Shown: positions 7,787 to 17,274, numbered from the stretch's first letter. The stretch: DNA of 64,000 nt from Rubrimonas cliftonensis (GCF_900107585.1 NZ_FNQM01000002.1:186001-250000), one strand, 5' to 3'. The notes: generated from the letters alone by a model not told the origin. Made by a program: numbers and translations.

Positions 7787-10546
7787 ATGGCCGACAGCGC
7801 GCAGCAGACCGGCAGGCAGGGCGCCAGCCAGACGGAGCTCGATGAACTCGTCGCATCCTCCGACGTGGGGGGCAGGGCGCCGGCGCGGCCCGTCGCCCTG
7901 CTGATCGCGGGCGTCGCGCTGCTCTGGTCGCTCTTCCAGCTCTGGTTCGCCTCGCCGATCCCCTTCGCGGTGGGGTTCGGCGTGTTCAACGACACCGAGG
8001 CGCGGTCGATCCATCTCGCCTTCGCGCTGTTTCTCGCCTTCACGGCGTTTCCGGCGGTGCGCTCGCCGTTCCAGCTCGTGCTCGGCGTCGGCGTCCCGCT
8101 GCTGCTGACGGCGCTGTTCATGATCGGCGCGAAGCCTGGCGAGAGCGTCTGGTGGGCGCCGCTGATCGGGCTCGGCGTGGCCGCGGCGGTGCTGGCCGGC
8201 TCGCCGCGGGAGCGGGTCGAGCCCTGGGAATGGGCGCTGACGCTGATCTCGGCCGCCGCCGCGCTCTATCTCTACATCTTCTACCGCGAGATCTCCGACC
8301 GCGTCGGCGCCCCGATCACGCAGGACATGATCGTGGGCGTGGCGGGTCTGATGCTGCTGCTGGAGGCGACGCGCCGCGCCCTCGGGCCGGCGCTGATGAT
8401 CGTGGCGACGGTGTTCCTCGTCTATACCTTCCTCGGCCCCTACATGCCGCAGATCATCTCGCACAAGGGCAACTCGCTCAGCGAGGTGGTGAACCACCAG
8501 TGGATCACGACGCAGGGCGTGTTCGGCATCGCGCTCGGCGTCTCCACCAGCTTCGTCTTCCTGTTCGTGCTGTTCGGCGCGCTGCTCGACAAGGCCGGCG
8601 CCGGCAACTACTTCATCCAGGTCGCCTTTTCGCTGATGGGCCACATGCGCGGCGGTCCCGCCAAGGCCGCGGTGGTCTCCTCGGCGATGACCGGGCTGAT
8701 CTCCGGCTCCTCCATCGCCAATGTCGTCACCACCGGCACCTTCACCATTCCGCTGATGAAGCGCGTCGGCTTCTCCGCCGAGAAGGCCGGCGCAGTGGAG
8801 GTGGCCAGTTCCGTCAACGGCCAGATCATGCCCCCGGTCATGGGCGCCGCGGCGTTCCTGATGGTCGAGTATGTCGGCATCCCGTATTTCGACGTCGTGA
8901 AGCACGCCTTCGTGCCGGCGGTGATCAGCTACATCGCGCTGGTCTACATCGTGCATCTGGAGGCGATGAAGGCCGGCATGAAGGGCCTGCCGCGCGCCTA
9001 TGAGCCGGGGCCGCTTCTGCAGCGGCTGATGGGGATCGTCGTCGCGATCATCGCGATCTGCGCCCTGTCCTTCGCGGTCTACTACGGCATGGGCTGGCTC
9101 CGCCCGGCCTTTCCGGACACGGCCGGCTACATCGTGTTCGGCCTGCTGACGGCGGTGTACGTCGCGCTGCTCTGGGTGGCCTCGCGCGAGGCGCCGCTGC
9201 GCATGGAGGACCCCAACGCCCCGGTCACCTCGCTGCCGCTGCCGGGGCCGACGGCGCGCGCCGGCTTCCACTTCATCCTGCCGGTCGTCGTGCTGGTCTG
9301 GGCGCTGATGGTGGACCGTCTGTCGCCCGGCCTGTCGGCGTTCTGGGCGGCGTGCTTCATGATCTTCATCCTGCTGACGCAGCGCCCGCTGCTGGCGCTG
9401 ATGCGCGGCGAGGGGCGGTTGGCGCAGGCCGTTCGGCAGGGCGTCGTGGACCTGCTCGACGGGCTGATCACCGGCGCCCGCAACATGATCGGCATCGGAA
9501 TCGCCACGGCCGCCGCCGGGATCATCGTCGGCGCGGTGAGCCAGACCGGTGTGGGCTCGGCGCTGGCGGACGTGGTCGCGGTGCTCTCGGGCGGCAACCT
9601 GATGGCCATCCTGGCGCTGACTGCGGTGCTGTCGCTCATCCTCGGCATGGGGCTGCCGACCACGGCGAACTACATCGTCGTCTCGGCGCTGCTCGCCCCG
9701 GTGATCGTGACCCTGGGCCAGCAGAACGGCCTGATCGTGCCGCTGATCGCCGTGCACCTGTTCGTGTTCTACTTCGGGATCATGGCCGACGTGACCCCGC
9801 CGGTGGGGCTGGCGAGCTTCGCCGCCGCGGCCGTCTCCGGCGGCGACCCGATCCGCACCGGCGTCATCGCGTTCTTCTACTCGCTGCGCACCGCGGCGCT
9901 GCCGTTCCTGTTCATCTTCAACACCGACCTGCTGCTGATCGACGTCGGCTGGGCGCAGGGGATCTTCGTCTTCGTCACGGCGACGCTGGCCATGCTGCTC
10001 TTCGCCGCCGCGACGCAGGGCTGGTTCCTGACGCGCAACCGCATCTACGAGGCCGCGGCGCTGCTGCTGGTCGCCTTCACGCTGTTCAGGCCCGGCTACT
10101 GGATGGACATGATCAGCCCGCCCTTCACCGAGCGCGAGCCCGGCGCGATCGTCGAGGCCGCCGCAGCGACGCCGCCCGGCGAGGCGCTGCGCCTGCGGGT
10201 GAACGGGCTCGACCAGTTCGGCGACCCGATCAGCTTCGTCGCCCTGCTGGAGATGCCGGCCGACGCCGCCGGCGAGACCGACGGGGCCGCGCGGTTGGAG
10301 CAGGCCGGCGTCTTTGTCATGGAGCGTGACGGCAGGACCATCATCGACGATGTCGCCTTCGACAGCCCCGCGCAGGCCGCCGGCCTCGACTGGGATCAGG
10401 AGGTGGTGCGCGTGCTCCAGCCGGTGTGGCAGCCGAGCAAGTACCTGATGTACGTCCCGGCGCTGGGCCTCCTGGCGCTGGTCGTGCTGACGCAGCGCCG
10501 CCGCGCCGAGGCCGCCGAGGCCCGCGGCGCCGCGGCGACGGCCTGA
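7787..10546 (+). CDS. TRAP transporter fused permease with DUF3394 tail
   Basis: The 919-residue inner-membrane protein combines the small (DctQ-like) and large (DctM-like) TRAP subunits in one chain, as is normal in TAXI systems. About 18 hydrophobic segments are visible. LGMGLPTTANYIVVSALLAP and ADVTPPVGLASFAAAAVSGG are the two conserved DctM loops. The C-terminal 190 residues match the DUF3394 pattern and contain a PDZ-like stretch (DDVAFDSPAQAAGLDWDQEV) between two helices. The ATG at 7787 follows GGAG by 9 bases; a GTG at 7763 is an alternative. It forms an operon with the binding protein upstream and a universal stress protein 16 bases downstream. Confidence 0.92.
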   Translation: MADSAQQTGRQGASQTELDELVASSDVGGRAPARPVALLIAGVALLWSLFQLWFASPIPFAVGFGVFNDTEARSIHLAFALFLAFTAFPAVRSPFQLVLGVGVPLLLTALFMIGAKPGESVWWAPLIGLGVAAAVLAGSPRERVEPWEWALTLISAAAALYLYIFYREISDRVGAPITQDMIVGVAGLMLLLEATRRALGPALMIVATVFLVYTFLGPYMPQIISHKGNSLSEVVNHQWITTQGVFGIALGVSTSFVFLFVLFGALLDKAGAGNYFIQVAFSLMGHMRGGPAKAAVVSSAMTGLISGSSIANVVTTGTFTIPLMKRVGFSAEKAGAVEVASSVNGQIMPPVMGAAAFLMVEYVGIPYFDVVKHAFVPAVISYIALVYIVHLEAMKAGMKGLPRAYEPGPLLQRLMGIVVAIIAICALSFAVYYGMGWLRPAFPDTAGYIVFGLLTAVYVALLWVASREAPLRMEDPNAPVTSLPLPGPTARAGFHFILPVVVLVWALMVDRLSPGLSAFWAACFMIFILLTQRPLLALMRGEGRLAQAVRQGVVDLLDGLITGARNMIGIGIATAAAGIIVGAVSQTGVGSALADVVAVLSGGNLMAILALTAVLSLILGMGLPTTANYIVVSALLAPVIVTLGQQNGLIVPLIAVHLFVFYFGIMADVTPPVGLASFAAAAVSGGDPIRTGVIAFFYSLRTAALPFLFIFNTDLLLIDVGWAQGIFVFVTATLAMLLFAAATQGWFLTRNRIYEAAALLLVAFTLFRPGYWMDMISPPFTEREPGAIVEAAAATPPGEALRLRVNGLDQFGDPISFVALLEMPADAAGETDGAARLEQAGVFVMERDGRTIIDDVAFDSPAQAAGLDWDQEVVRVLQPVWQPSKYLMYVPALGLLALVVLTQRRRAEAAEARGAAATA

Positions 10547-10562
10547 GGGGAGGGCGGGGAAG

Positions 10563-10991
10563 ATGTTCGCCAACATCCTGCTGCCGGTCGATCTCGGCCA
10601 TGACAGCTCGTGGATCAGGGCGCTGCCCGCTGCGGCGGAGCTGGCGCGGCGCGACGGCGCCACGCTCCACCTGCTCGCCGTCGCGCCGGATTTCGGCATG
10701 ACCGCGGTGGCGGGCTACTTTCCGGCCGGTTTCCAGCAGGACGCGGTGGCGCGGCTCAACGCCGATCTCGCGGCCTTCGCCGCGGCGAACGGGCCGAAGG
10801 ACGTGGCGACCAAGGCCCATGTCGGCCTCGGCCACGCCGCGGAGCAGATCCTCGCCGCGGCGTCTGCGACGAAGGCGGACCTGATCGTCATGGCCTCCCA
10901 CGCGCCCGACATGGTGCGCTCGTTGCTCATCGGCTCCGTGGCCGACAGGGTGGTGCACGCCTCGCCGGTTTCGGTGCTCGTCGTTCGATGA
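10563..10991 (+). CDS. Universal stress protein, UspA family
   Basis: The 142-residue single-domain Usp-fold protein starts MFANILLPVDLGHD and ends with the nucleotide-binding loop GSVADRVVHASPVSVLVVR, a G-2x-G-9x-G(S/T)-like pattern in which the middle glycine is replaced. It begins 16 bases after the TRAP permease and is certainly co-transcribed with it. Usp proteins are frequently encoded with TRAP permeases and at least one is known to bind ATP and contact its transporter, so regulation of transport is the likely role. Confidence 0.88.
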   Translation: MFANILLPVDLGHDSSWIRALPAAAELARRDGATLHLLAVAPDFGMTAVAGYFPAGFQQDAVARLNADLAAFAAANGPKDVATKAHVGLGHAAEQILAAASATKADLIVMASHAPDMVRSLLIGSVADRVVHASPVSVLVVR

Positions 10992-11073
10992 TAAGCGTCG
11001 CCGACCAGGGCGCTTCGACGCCGGCGCCCCCGACGCGTCCTCGCCCGCCCCGTTTTCGAGAGACCGCGTCGCC

Positions 11074-12021
11074 ATGACCCCCTTCGCCATCGCCGGCGTG
11101 CAGATGCACGTCGCCGCCGCCCATGACAACGTCGAGGCGATGCGCCATCGCCTCGACGTCCTGATGGCGCGGTTTCCGTGGACCCAGATGGCGCTGTTCA
11201 GCGAGCTTGCGCCCTACGGCCCGCTGCTGCGCTTCGCCCAGCCCTTCCCCAACCAGGCGCTCGACCAGTTCTGCGTCGATGCGCGCCGCCATGGCGTCTG
11301 GCTCATCCCCGGCTCGATGTTCGAGAAGGACGTCGACGGCCGCATCTACAACACCTCGGTCGTCATCAATCCGCACGGCGAGATCGTCGCGAAGTATCGC
11401 AAGATGTTCCCGTTCCGTCCATATGAGGCGGACGTGTCGGCGGGCGAGGGGTTCTGCGTGTTCGACGTGCCGGGCGTCGGCCGCTTCGGCCTCTCGATCT
11501 GCTACGACATCTGGTTTCCCGAGACGACGCGCCAGCTCACCGCGATGGGCGCCGAGGTGCTGCTTCACCCCGTGCTGACCGGCACGACCGACCGCGACGC
11601 CGAACTCGCCATCGCGCGCGCCACCGCGGCGCAGTTTCAGTGCTATGTCTTCGACGTCAACGGCCTCGGCGCCGGCGGCGTGGGCCGCTCGCTGGTGGTC
11701 GATCCCTCCGCGACGGTGCTGCACCAGTCGGCGGGGCAGGAGGACATGTTCCCCTTCGAGGTCGACCTCGACCTCGTGCGCCGCCAGCGCGAGAACGGCC
11801 TGCGCGGGCTGGGGCAGGTGCTCAAGAGCTTCCGCGACCGCCCGGTGGACTTCCCGGTGTACGACCGGGCGAGCGGGTCGGACGCCTATCTTGCGACGCT
11901 GGGGCCGCTCAGGATGCCGCAGCGGCCGCCGCCCCTGCCGGCTCCGCCGGTCGACGCCGCCGCCGACATCGCGTCGACGGCGCTGACCTACGGCCGCCCT
12001 GCGGCGGTCTCGGCGGAGTGA
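11074..12021 (+). CDS. Carbon-nitrogen hydrolase (nitrilase superfamily)
   Basis: The 315-residue cytoplasmic amidase-type hydrolase has the complete nitrilase triad: Glu44 (FSELAPYG), Lys110 (KYRKMFPF) and Cys143 (SICYDIWFPE). It cleaves a non-peptide C-N bond, typically an amide or carbamoyl group. The C-terminal 50 residues are proline- and alanine-rich. It sits 82 bases after the Usp gene and 23 bases before the large PLP decarboxylase gene, so it probably works on the same compound as that cluster. The start is the first ATG; no strong ribosome-binding site is visible. Confidence 0.9.
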   Translation: MTPFAIAGVQMHVAAAHDNVEAMRHRLDVLMARFPWTQMALFSELAPYGPLLRFAQPFPNQALDQFCVDARRHGVWLIPGSMFEKDVDGRIYNTSVVINPHGEIVAKYRKMFPFRPYEADVSAGEGFCVFDVPGVGRFGLSICYDIWFPETTRQLTAMGAEVLLHPVLTGTTDRDAELAIARATAAQFQCYVFDVNGLGAGGVGRSLVVDPSATVLHQSAGQEDMFPFEVDLDLVRRQRENGLRGLGQVLKSFRDRPVDFPVYDRASGSDAYLATLGPLRMPQRPPPLPAPPVDAAADIASTALTYGRPAAVSAE

Positions 12022-12044
12022 TCTGAACGCAGACGGAGGCGACC

Positions 12045-14813
12045 ATGGCCGATGACGGAATGGCGACCACGAAGGGTTCGATCGGGGAATACTACAGCGC
12101 GGTGCAGCTGCGCGCGGACCGCTGGACGGCGCTGCGGCAGACGCTGGAGGCCGCGGCGCGGCACGGGCCCAAGGCGCGAGGCGCGGCCAAGCTCGCCGCC
12201 AAGGCCGAGGCGCTGCTCGACAGCCTGACGCCCATCGAGGCCTACTGGGCCTTTCCCGGACGCGCCGCCTTCGAGCACATGCGCCGCCAGCTCGCCCACG
12301 GCCATCTCGACGACGCCGCCCATCTCGTGCGCCGCGCCGCCCGCGCCCTGACCTCCGGCGCCTATCGCCGACGCCATATCCCGCTCTCCATCGAGGACGC
12401 CGAGGCGGAGGAGATGGAGGACGAGTCGACGCTCTCGGTGGAGGCGCGCGCGCTCGTGCGCCCCTATTTCGAGGTGCTGGTCGTCGACGACATCTCCGAG
12501 CATCAGGAGCGCTGGCTGCGCGCCTCGCTGCAGCGCGCCCGTCGCCCGGAGGACGCCTTCGTCTACGAGATCGTCGTGGTGCCGAGCCTGGAGGACGCGC
12601 TGATCGGCATCCTCTTCAACCACAACATCCAGGCCGTGATCGTCCGCCCCGGCCTGCGGCTGAAATCCGAGAACCGGCTCACCGTCCTGACCCGCTATCT
12701 CAACCGCGTCGGCGAGGACGAGGACGTGGACGCCCTGTCGCCGGAGGATTACGGGCCGGAACTGTGCCGGCTCGTCTCCAAGGTGCGGCCCGAACTCGAC
12801 GCCTATCTCGTCACCGACCGCTCCGTGGAGGACATCGCCGGCATGGATCTCGGTCACTGCCGCCGCGTGTTCTACAATCAGGAAGACTTCCTGGAGCTGC
12901 ACCTCAACATCCTGCGCGGTGTCAACTCACGCTACAAGACGCCGTTCTTCACCGCGCTCAAGGAATACTCCAAACAGCCGACTGGCGTGTTTCACGCCAT
13001 GCCGATCAGTCGCGGCAAGTCGATCAGCCGGTCGCACTGGATACAGGACATGGGGGCGTTCTACGGCCCCAACATCTTCCTCGCCGAGACGTCGGCCACC
13101 TCCGGCGGGCTCGACAGCCTGCTGGAACCGCATGGCCCAATCAAGAAAGCGCAGGAATACGCGGCGCGCGCCTTCGGCGCGAAGCAGACCTTCTTCGCCA
13201 CCAACGGCACCTCGACCTGCAACAAGATCGTCGTGCAGGCGCTGGTGCGGCCCGGAGACATCGTGCTGGTGGACCGCGACTGCCACAAGTCGCACCATTA
13301 CGGCATGGTGCTCGCCGGCGCCGAAGTAGTCTATCTCGACAGCTACCCGCTCAGCCAGTACTCGATGTATGGCGCGGTGCCGCTGCGCGAGATCAAGCAT
13401 GCGCTGCTGAAGCTGAAGGCCGCCGGCAAGCTCGACCGGGTGCGCATGCTGCTGCTGACCAACTGCACCTTCGACGGCATCGTTTACAACGTCGAGCGCG
13501 TGGTCGAGGAATGCCTGGCGATCAAGCGCGACCTGGTCTTCCTGTGGGACGAGGCGTGGTTCGCCTTCGCCCGCTTCGGCCCGACCTATCGCCAGCGCAC
13601 CGCGATGGCGGTGGCGAACACCCTGCGCCAGAAGCTGCGCGAGCCCGACTACGCGAAGGCCCATGCGCGCCACGCCAAGGCGCTGGAGGGCGCCGACGAC
13701 GAAAAGCTTCTGGAGACCCGCCTGATGGCGCCGCCGGACGCGCGGGTGCGCGTCTACGCCACCCAGTCCACCCACAAGACGCTGACCTCGCTGCGTCAGG
13801 GCTCGATGATCCACGTCAACGACCAGGACTTCAAGGGCGAGGTCGAGCAGTCCTTCCACGAAGCCTACATGACCCACACCTCGACCTCGCCGAACTACCA
13901 GATCATCGCCTCGCTGGACGTCGGCCGCCGGCAGGTGGAGCTTGAGGGCTTCGAGATGGTGCAGCGGCAGGTCGAGGCCGCCATGTCGATGCGCCGCGCC
14001 ATCGCCACGCATCCGCTGCTCAACAAGTATTTCAAGCTGCTGACCGCTGGCGACATGATCCCGGAGGCCTATCGCGAGAGCGGCGTGCAGAGCTACTACA
14101 GCTCAAGCCAGGGCTGGACCGACATCTGGGAGAGCTGGGCGAGCGACGAGTTCGTGCTGGACGCCACCCGCGTCACGCTGGCGGTGGGCGGCACCGGCTG
14201 GGACGGCGACACCTTCAAGAACGCCATCCTGATGGAGCGCCACGGCATCCAGATCAACAAGACCTCGCGCAACACCGTCCTGTTCATGACCAACATCGGG
14301 ACGACGCGCTCCTCGGTCGCCTATCTCATCGAGGTGCTGGTCGGCGTCGCCAAGGAACTCGACGACAGGCTCGACGACGCCTCGCGCATGGAGCGCCTCG
14401 CCTTCGAGCGCCGCGTCAAGTCGCTGACCGAGGATTTGCCGCCGCTGCCCGACTTCAGCCGCTTCCACGCCGCCTTCCGTCGCGACGAGAACTCGCCGGA
14501 GGGCGACATCCGCCGGGCGTTCTTTCTCGCCTACGATGAGAAGAACTGCGATTACATGCCGCTCGACGGCGAGATCGACCGCGTCGTCAGGAGCGGCGCG
14601 GAGGTCGTCTCGGCCTCCTTCGTCATTCCCTACCCGCCGGGCTTCCCCATCCTCGTGCCGGGGCAGGTGATCAGCGAGGAGATCCTCGCCTTCATGCGCG
14701 CGCTGGATGTCAGCGAGATCCACGGCTACCGCCCCGATCTCGGCCTGCGCGTGTTCACCGACGCGGCGCTGTCGATCGAGGCCGGCGCTGCGCTGCGCCG
14801 GGCAGCCGAATAA
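12045..14813 (+). CDS. Large Orn/Lys/Arg decarboxylase-like PLP enzyme
   Basis: The 922-residue fold-type I PLP enzyme is related to bacterial inducible ornithine/lysine/arginine decarboxylases but is longer (those are about 710-760 residues). An alpha-helical N-terminal extension (1 to about 140) precedes a receiver-like wing domain (about 143-240, YFEVLVVDDISEHQ). The PLP core follows, with TNGTSTCNKIV near 387, the PLP-nitrogen Asp502 in WDEAWFAF and the Schiff-base Lys578 in STHKTLTSLRQGSMIHV. A decarboxylase C-terminal domain ends the chain. ACGGAGG precedes the ATG. It lies 18 bases before an ATP-grasp ligase gene. Substrate is unknown; an amino acid decarboxylation or related PLP reaction is expected. 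Confidence 0.85.
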   Translation: MADDGMATTKGSIGEYYSAVQLRADRWTALRQTLEAAARHGPKARGAAKLAAKAEALLDSLTPIEAYWAFPGRAAFEHMRRQLAHGHLDDAAHLVRRAARALTSGAYRRRHIPLSIEDAEAEEMEDESTLSVEARALVRPYFEVLVVDDISEHQERWLRASLQRARRPEDAFVYEIVVVPSLEDALIGILFNHNIQAVIVRPGLRLKSENRLTVLTRYLNRVGEDEDVDALSPEDYGPELCRLVSKVRPELDAYLVTDRSVEDIAGMDLGHCRRVFYNQEDFLELHLNILRGVNSRYKTPFFTALKEYSKQPTGVFHAMPISRGKSISRSHWIQDMGAFYGPNIFLAETSATSGGLDSLLEPHGPIKKAQEYAARAFGAKQTFFATNGTSTCNKIVVQALVRPGDIVLVDRDCHKSHHYGMVLAGAEVVYLDSYPLSQYSMYGAVPLREIKHALLKLKAAGKLDRVRMLLLTNCTFDGIVYNVERVVEECLAIKRDLVFLWDEAWFAFARFGPTYRQRTAMAVANTLRQKLREPDYAKAHARHAKALEGADDEKLLETRLMAPPDARVRVYATQSTHKTLTSLRQGSMIHVNDQDFKGEVEQSFHEAYMTHTSTSPNYQIIASLDVGRRQVELEGFEMVQRQVEAAMSMRRAIATHPLLNKYFKLLTAGDMIPEAYRESGVQSYYSSSQGWTDIWESWASDEFVLDATRVTLAVGGTGWDGDTFKNAILMERHGIQINKTSRNTVLFMTNIGTTRSSVAYLIEVLVGVAKELDDRLDDASRMERLAFERRVKSLTEDLPPLPDFSRFHAAFRRDENSPEGDIRRAFFLAYDEKNCDYMPLDGEIDRVVRSGAEVVSASFVIPYPPGFPILVPGQVISEEILAFMRALDVSEIHGYRPDLGLRVFTDAALSIEAGAALRRAAE

Positions 14814-14831
14814 CAAACGACGGAGGGCGGC

Positions 14832-16283
14832 ATGCCCAAGAAGACGCTGAAAAACATCTCCGAGATACGCCGTTTCTTCCACACCAATCAGGAGCCGATC
14901 TACTTCATATCGGCGACCAACTTCAACCTGCTCGGGATCGACGAGTGGGTGAAGAACTTCAAGTATGTCAACTACCTCGACTGCTACGACGGCCGGCACC
15001 CGAACGTCTTCGTGCCGGACGAGCAGCCCCATGCCGAGTTCCAGTCGATTGAGGACATCAACAACTACCTGCTCCAGCACAAGCAGGTGGACGACTACAC
15101 GAAGGATCGCGGCGGCAAGCCAAAGTTCGTGTTCCTGATGTTCGACGAAAAGACCGAGAAGCTTGCGAAGCAGATGGGCGCCGAGGTCTGGTTCCCGAAG
15201 GCCAGCCTGCGCACCCGCGTCGACAACAAGATCGAGACGGTGCGCATCGGCGACAAGGCGGGCGTGCCGTCGGCGCCGAACACGCTCGCCGAAGTCGGAA
15301 GCTGGGAGGATCTGACGAAGCTGGCCAGGGAGGCCGGGCTGGGCTCCGACCTCGTGCTGCAGTCCGCCTTCGGCGACAGCGGCCACACGACCTTCTTCGT
15401 CAAGGACGAGGCCGACTTCCGCAAGCACGAGCACGAGATCGTCGGCCAAGGCGAGATCAAGATCATGAAGCGGCTGGTCTGCCGCGGCTCGGCCATCGAG
15501 GCTTGCGCCACCAGGGCCGGCACCATCGTCGGCCCGCTGATGACCGAGCTCGTAGGCTTCAAGGAGCTGACGCCCTATCGCGGCGGCTGGTGCGGCAACG
15601 AGATCTTCCCGACCGCCTTCGCGCCGAAGGTCCGGAACAAGGCGCGCGAACTGACGTTCAGGTTCGGCGAGCAGCTCAAGGCCGAGGGCTATCGCGGCTA
15701 CTTCGAACTCGACTTCCTGATCGAGGAGAAGACAGGCGAGATCTATCTCGGCGAGCTGAACCCGCGGATCACCGGGGCCAGTTCGATGACCAACCACGCC
15801 GCCTTCGCCCACGCCGACGCGCCGCTGTTCCTGTTCCACCTGCTGGAGTTCAGCGGCAAACCGTTCGACATCGACGTGGAGGAGCTGAACGCCCGCTGGG
15901 CCGATCCCGACATGATCGACTCGTGGTCCCAGATGGTCATCAAGCACACCGAGGACAGCGTCGACATCGTGACCCAGGCGCCCGAGACCGGCATCTACCG
16001 CATGCTCGACGACGGCCGCGTGGTGTTCGACCGGTTCGACTATCACCGCCGCGCCGTCGAGAGCGAGAAGGAGGCGTTCTTCCTGCGCATCCTCAAGCCC
16101 GGAGACTACCGCTACGAGGGCGCCGACCTCGGCATCCTCGTGACGCGCGGCCGCTCGATGACGAAGAAGTTCGAGCTGGACCCCCGCGCCCGGAAGTGGA
16201 TCGACGGCGTCAAGAGCGCCTTCTCGGCGCGGCCGCTGCCCTCCGCCGCCGCGCTCGCCGAACCCGCCTTCAAGATCCTGTGA
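14832..16283 (+). CDS. Stand-alone ATP-grasp ligase (biotin carboxylase-like)
   Basis: This 483-residue protein has the ATP-grasp fold but no biotinyl or carboxyltransferase domain. Visible features include VLQSAFGDSGHTTFFV and KIMKRLVCRGSAIEA in the ATP lid region and the metal-binding loop YLGELNPRITGASSM with Glu308 and Asn310. Such enzymes activate a carboxylate as acyl phosphate and join it to an amine, thiol or bicarbonate. Databases often label these proteins biotin carboxylase, but amide or peptide ligation is equally plausible given the amidohydrolases on either side. CGGAGG precedes the ATG; the next gene starts 4 bases after the stop. Confidence 0.8.
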   Translation: MPKKTLKNISEIRRFFHTNQEPIYFISATNFNLLGIDEWVKNFKYVNYLDCYDGRHPNVFVPDEQPHAEFQSIEDINNYLLQHKQVDDYTKDRGGKPKFVFLMFDEKTEKLAKQMGAEVWFPKASLRTRVDNKIETVRIGDKAGVPSAPNTLAEVGSWEDLTKLAREAGLGSDLVLQSAFGDSGHTTFFVKDEADFRKHEHEIVGQGEIKIMKRLVCRGSAIEACATRAGTIVGPLMTELVGFKELTPYRGGWCGNEIFPTAFAPKVRNKARELTFRFGEQLKAEGYRGYFELDFLIEEKTGEIYLGELNPRITGASSMTNHAAFAHADAPLFLFHLLEFSGKPFDIDVEELNARWADPDMIDSWSQMVIKHTEDSVDIVTQAPETGIYRMLDDGRVVFDRFDYHRRAVESEKEAFFLRILKPGDYRYEGADLGILVTRGRSMTKKFELDPRARKWIDGVKSAFSARPLPSAAALAEPAFKIL

Positions 16284-16287
16284 CGGC

Positions 16288-17274
16288 GTGGCGCTCACCT
16301 TCCGCGCCGTATCCGAGGATGCGCCCGGCCCGCTCTGGGCCGGCCTGTTCCGCGAGCACTGGCCCGCCTATCGGCGCTGGTGGCTGAAGCAGGGGGCCGA
16401 GGCGCGCCCGACCTATCGCGAGAGCCGCGAGGCGCTCAGCGCCGCCATGCCGGAGATGATCGGGCTCTACGAGGCGCTGTGCGACCTCGCCGGCGGTGGC
16501 GACCTCGAGGCGCGCTTCCTCAGCTTCCACTGCCCGCCGCCCTATCTCTCGGCCTGCTCGCAGGCGGTCTGGCCGGGCGAGGCGCCGCTGCTGGTGCGCA
16601 ACTACGACTACAGCCCGGCGCTGTTCGACGCGCTGGCGCTGCGCACGCGCTGGGGCGGCGTGGGGGTCAAGGGCGTCTCCGACGGGCTCTGGGGCCTCGT
16701 GGACGGCGTGAACGAGGCGGGCCTCGCCGTCTCGCTGACCTTCGGCGGCCGGCAGGTGGTGGGAGACGGGTTCGGCGTGCCGCTGATCCTGCGCTACGTC
16801 CTGCAGACCTGCGAGACCGCCGAGGAGGCCGGCCGCCGGCTCGCCCGCATCCCCTGCCACATGAGCTACAACGTCACCGCGCTGGACGCCAAGCGCCGCT
16901 ACCTCACCGCCTATCTCGCGCCCGACCGGCCCGCCGTCGTCACACATGCGGCCGTCGCGACCAACCATCAGGAGCGCGTGGAGTGGGAGACCCACGCCCG
17001 CTTCACCGCGACGGTGGAGCGCGAGCGCTACCTGCTCCACCGGCTGACGCTGCATGTCGAGCCGCAGGAGCGCTTCATCGCGGCCTTTCTCCGCCCGCCG
17101 CTCTATTCGCTGGCCTTTGCGCGCGGCTTCGGCACGCTCTTCACCGCCGCCTATCGCCCGCGCGAGTACGGCTTCGAGCTGCGCTGGCCGAACGCGGTCT
17201 GGCGGCCGTTCGACGACCCCGGCGCCCCGGCCGCGATGCGCGTCGCGCTGCCCGACCTCGCCGCGCAGGGGTGA
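16288..17274 (+). CDS. C45-family acyltransferase/amidohydrolase (Ntn hydrolase)
   Basis: The 328-residue protein resembles C45 peptidases such as isopenicillin-N acyltransferase and related linear-amide hydrolases. The predicted nucleophile is Cys90 in LSACSQAVW, where the family normally has a Gly-Cys autocleavage site. It is followed by PLLVRNYDYSP, the arginine-asparagine block typical of the family, and by GLVDGVNEAGLAVSLTFGG. Autoproteolysis would expose Cys90 as the N-terminal nucleophile. A GTG start 4 bases after the ATP-grasp stop is used, without a clear ribosome-binding site, consistent with translational coupling. Alanine before the cysteine instead of glycine is slightly unusual. 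Confidence 0.8.
   Translation: MALTFRAVSEDAPGPLWAGLFREHWPAYRRWWLKQGAEARPTYRESREALSAAMPEMIGLYEALCDLAGGGDLEARFLSFHCPPPYLSACSQAVWPGEAPLLVRNYDYSPALFDALALRTRWGGVGVKGVSDGLWGLVDGVNEAGLAVSLTFGGRQVVGDGFGVPLILRYVLQTCETAEEAGRRLARIPCHMSYNVTALDAKRRYLTAYLAPDRPAVVTHAAVATNHQERVEWETHARFTATVERERYLLHRLTLHVEPQERFIAAFLRPPLYSLAFARGFGTLFTAAYRPREYGFELRWPNAVWRPFDDPGAPAAMRVALPDLAAQG

Noticed and set aside
7655-10699. Open frame of about 1,000 codons on the reverse strand across the TRAP permease
   Set aside because: It is antisense to an unmistakable TRAP permease; its translation is arginine/histidine/aspartate-rich without domains. Long antisense frames are expected at this GC content.
14832-16283. Acetyl-CoA carboxylase biotin carboxylase
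   Set aside because: It lacks the canonical ATP-binding and biotin carboxylase motifs seen in pccA in this same window (such as GGGGKGM) and has no BCCP partner nearby.
14103-16298. Reverse-strand frame spanning decarboxylase end and ATP-grasp gene
   Set aside because: It crosses a gene junction of two well-supported forward genes and has no protein-like features.
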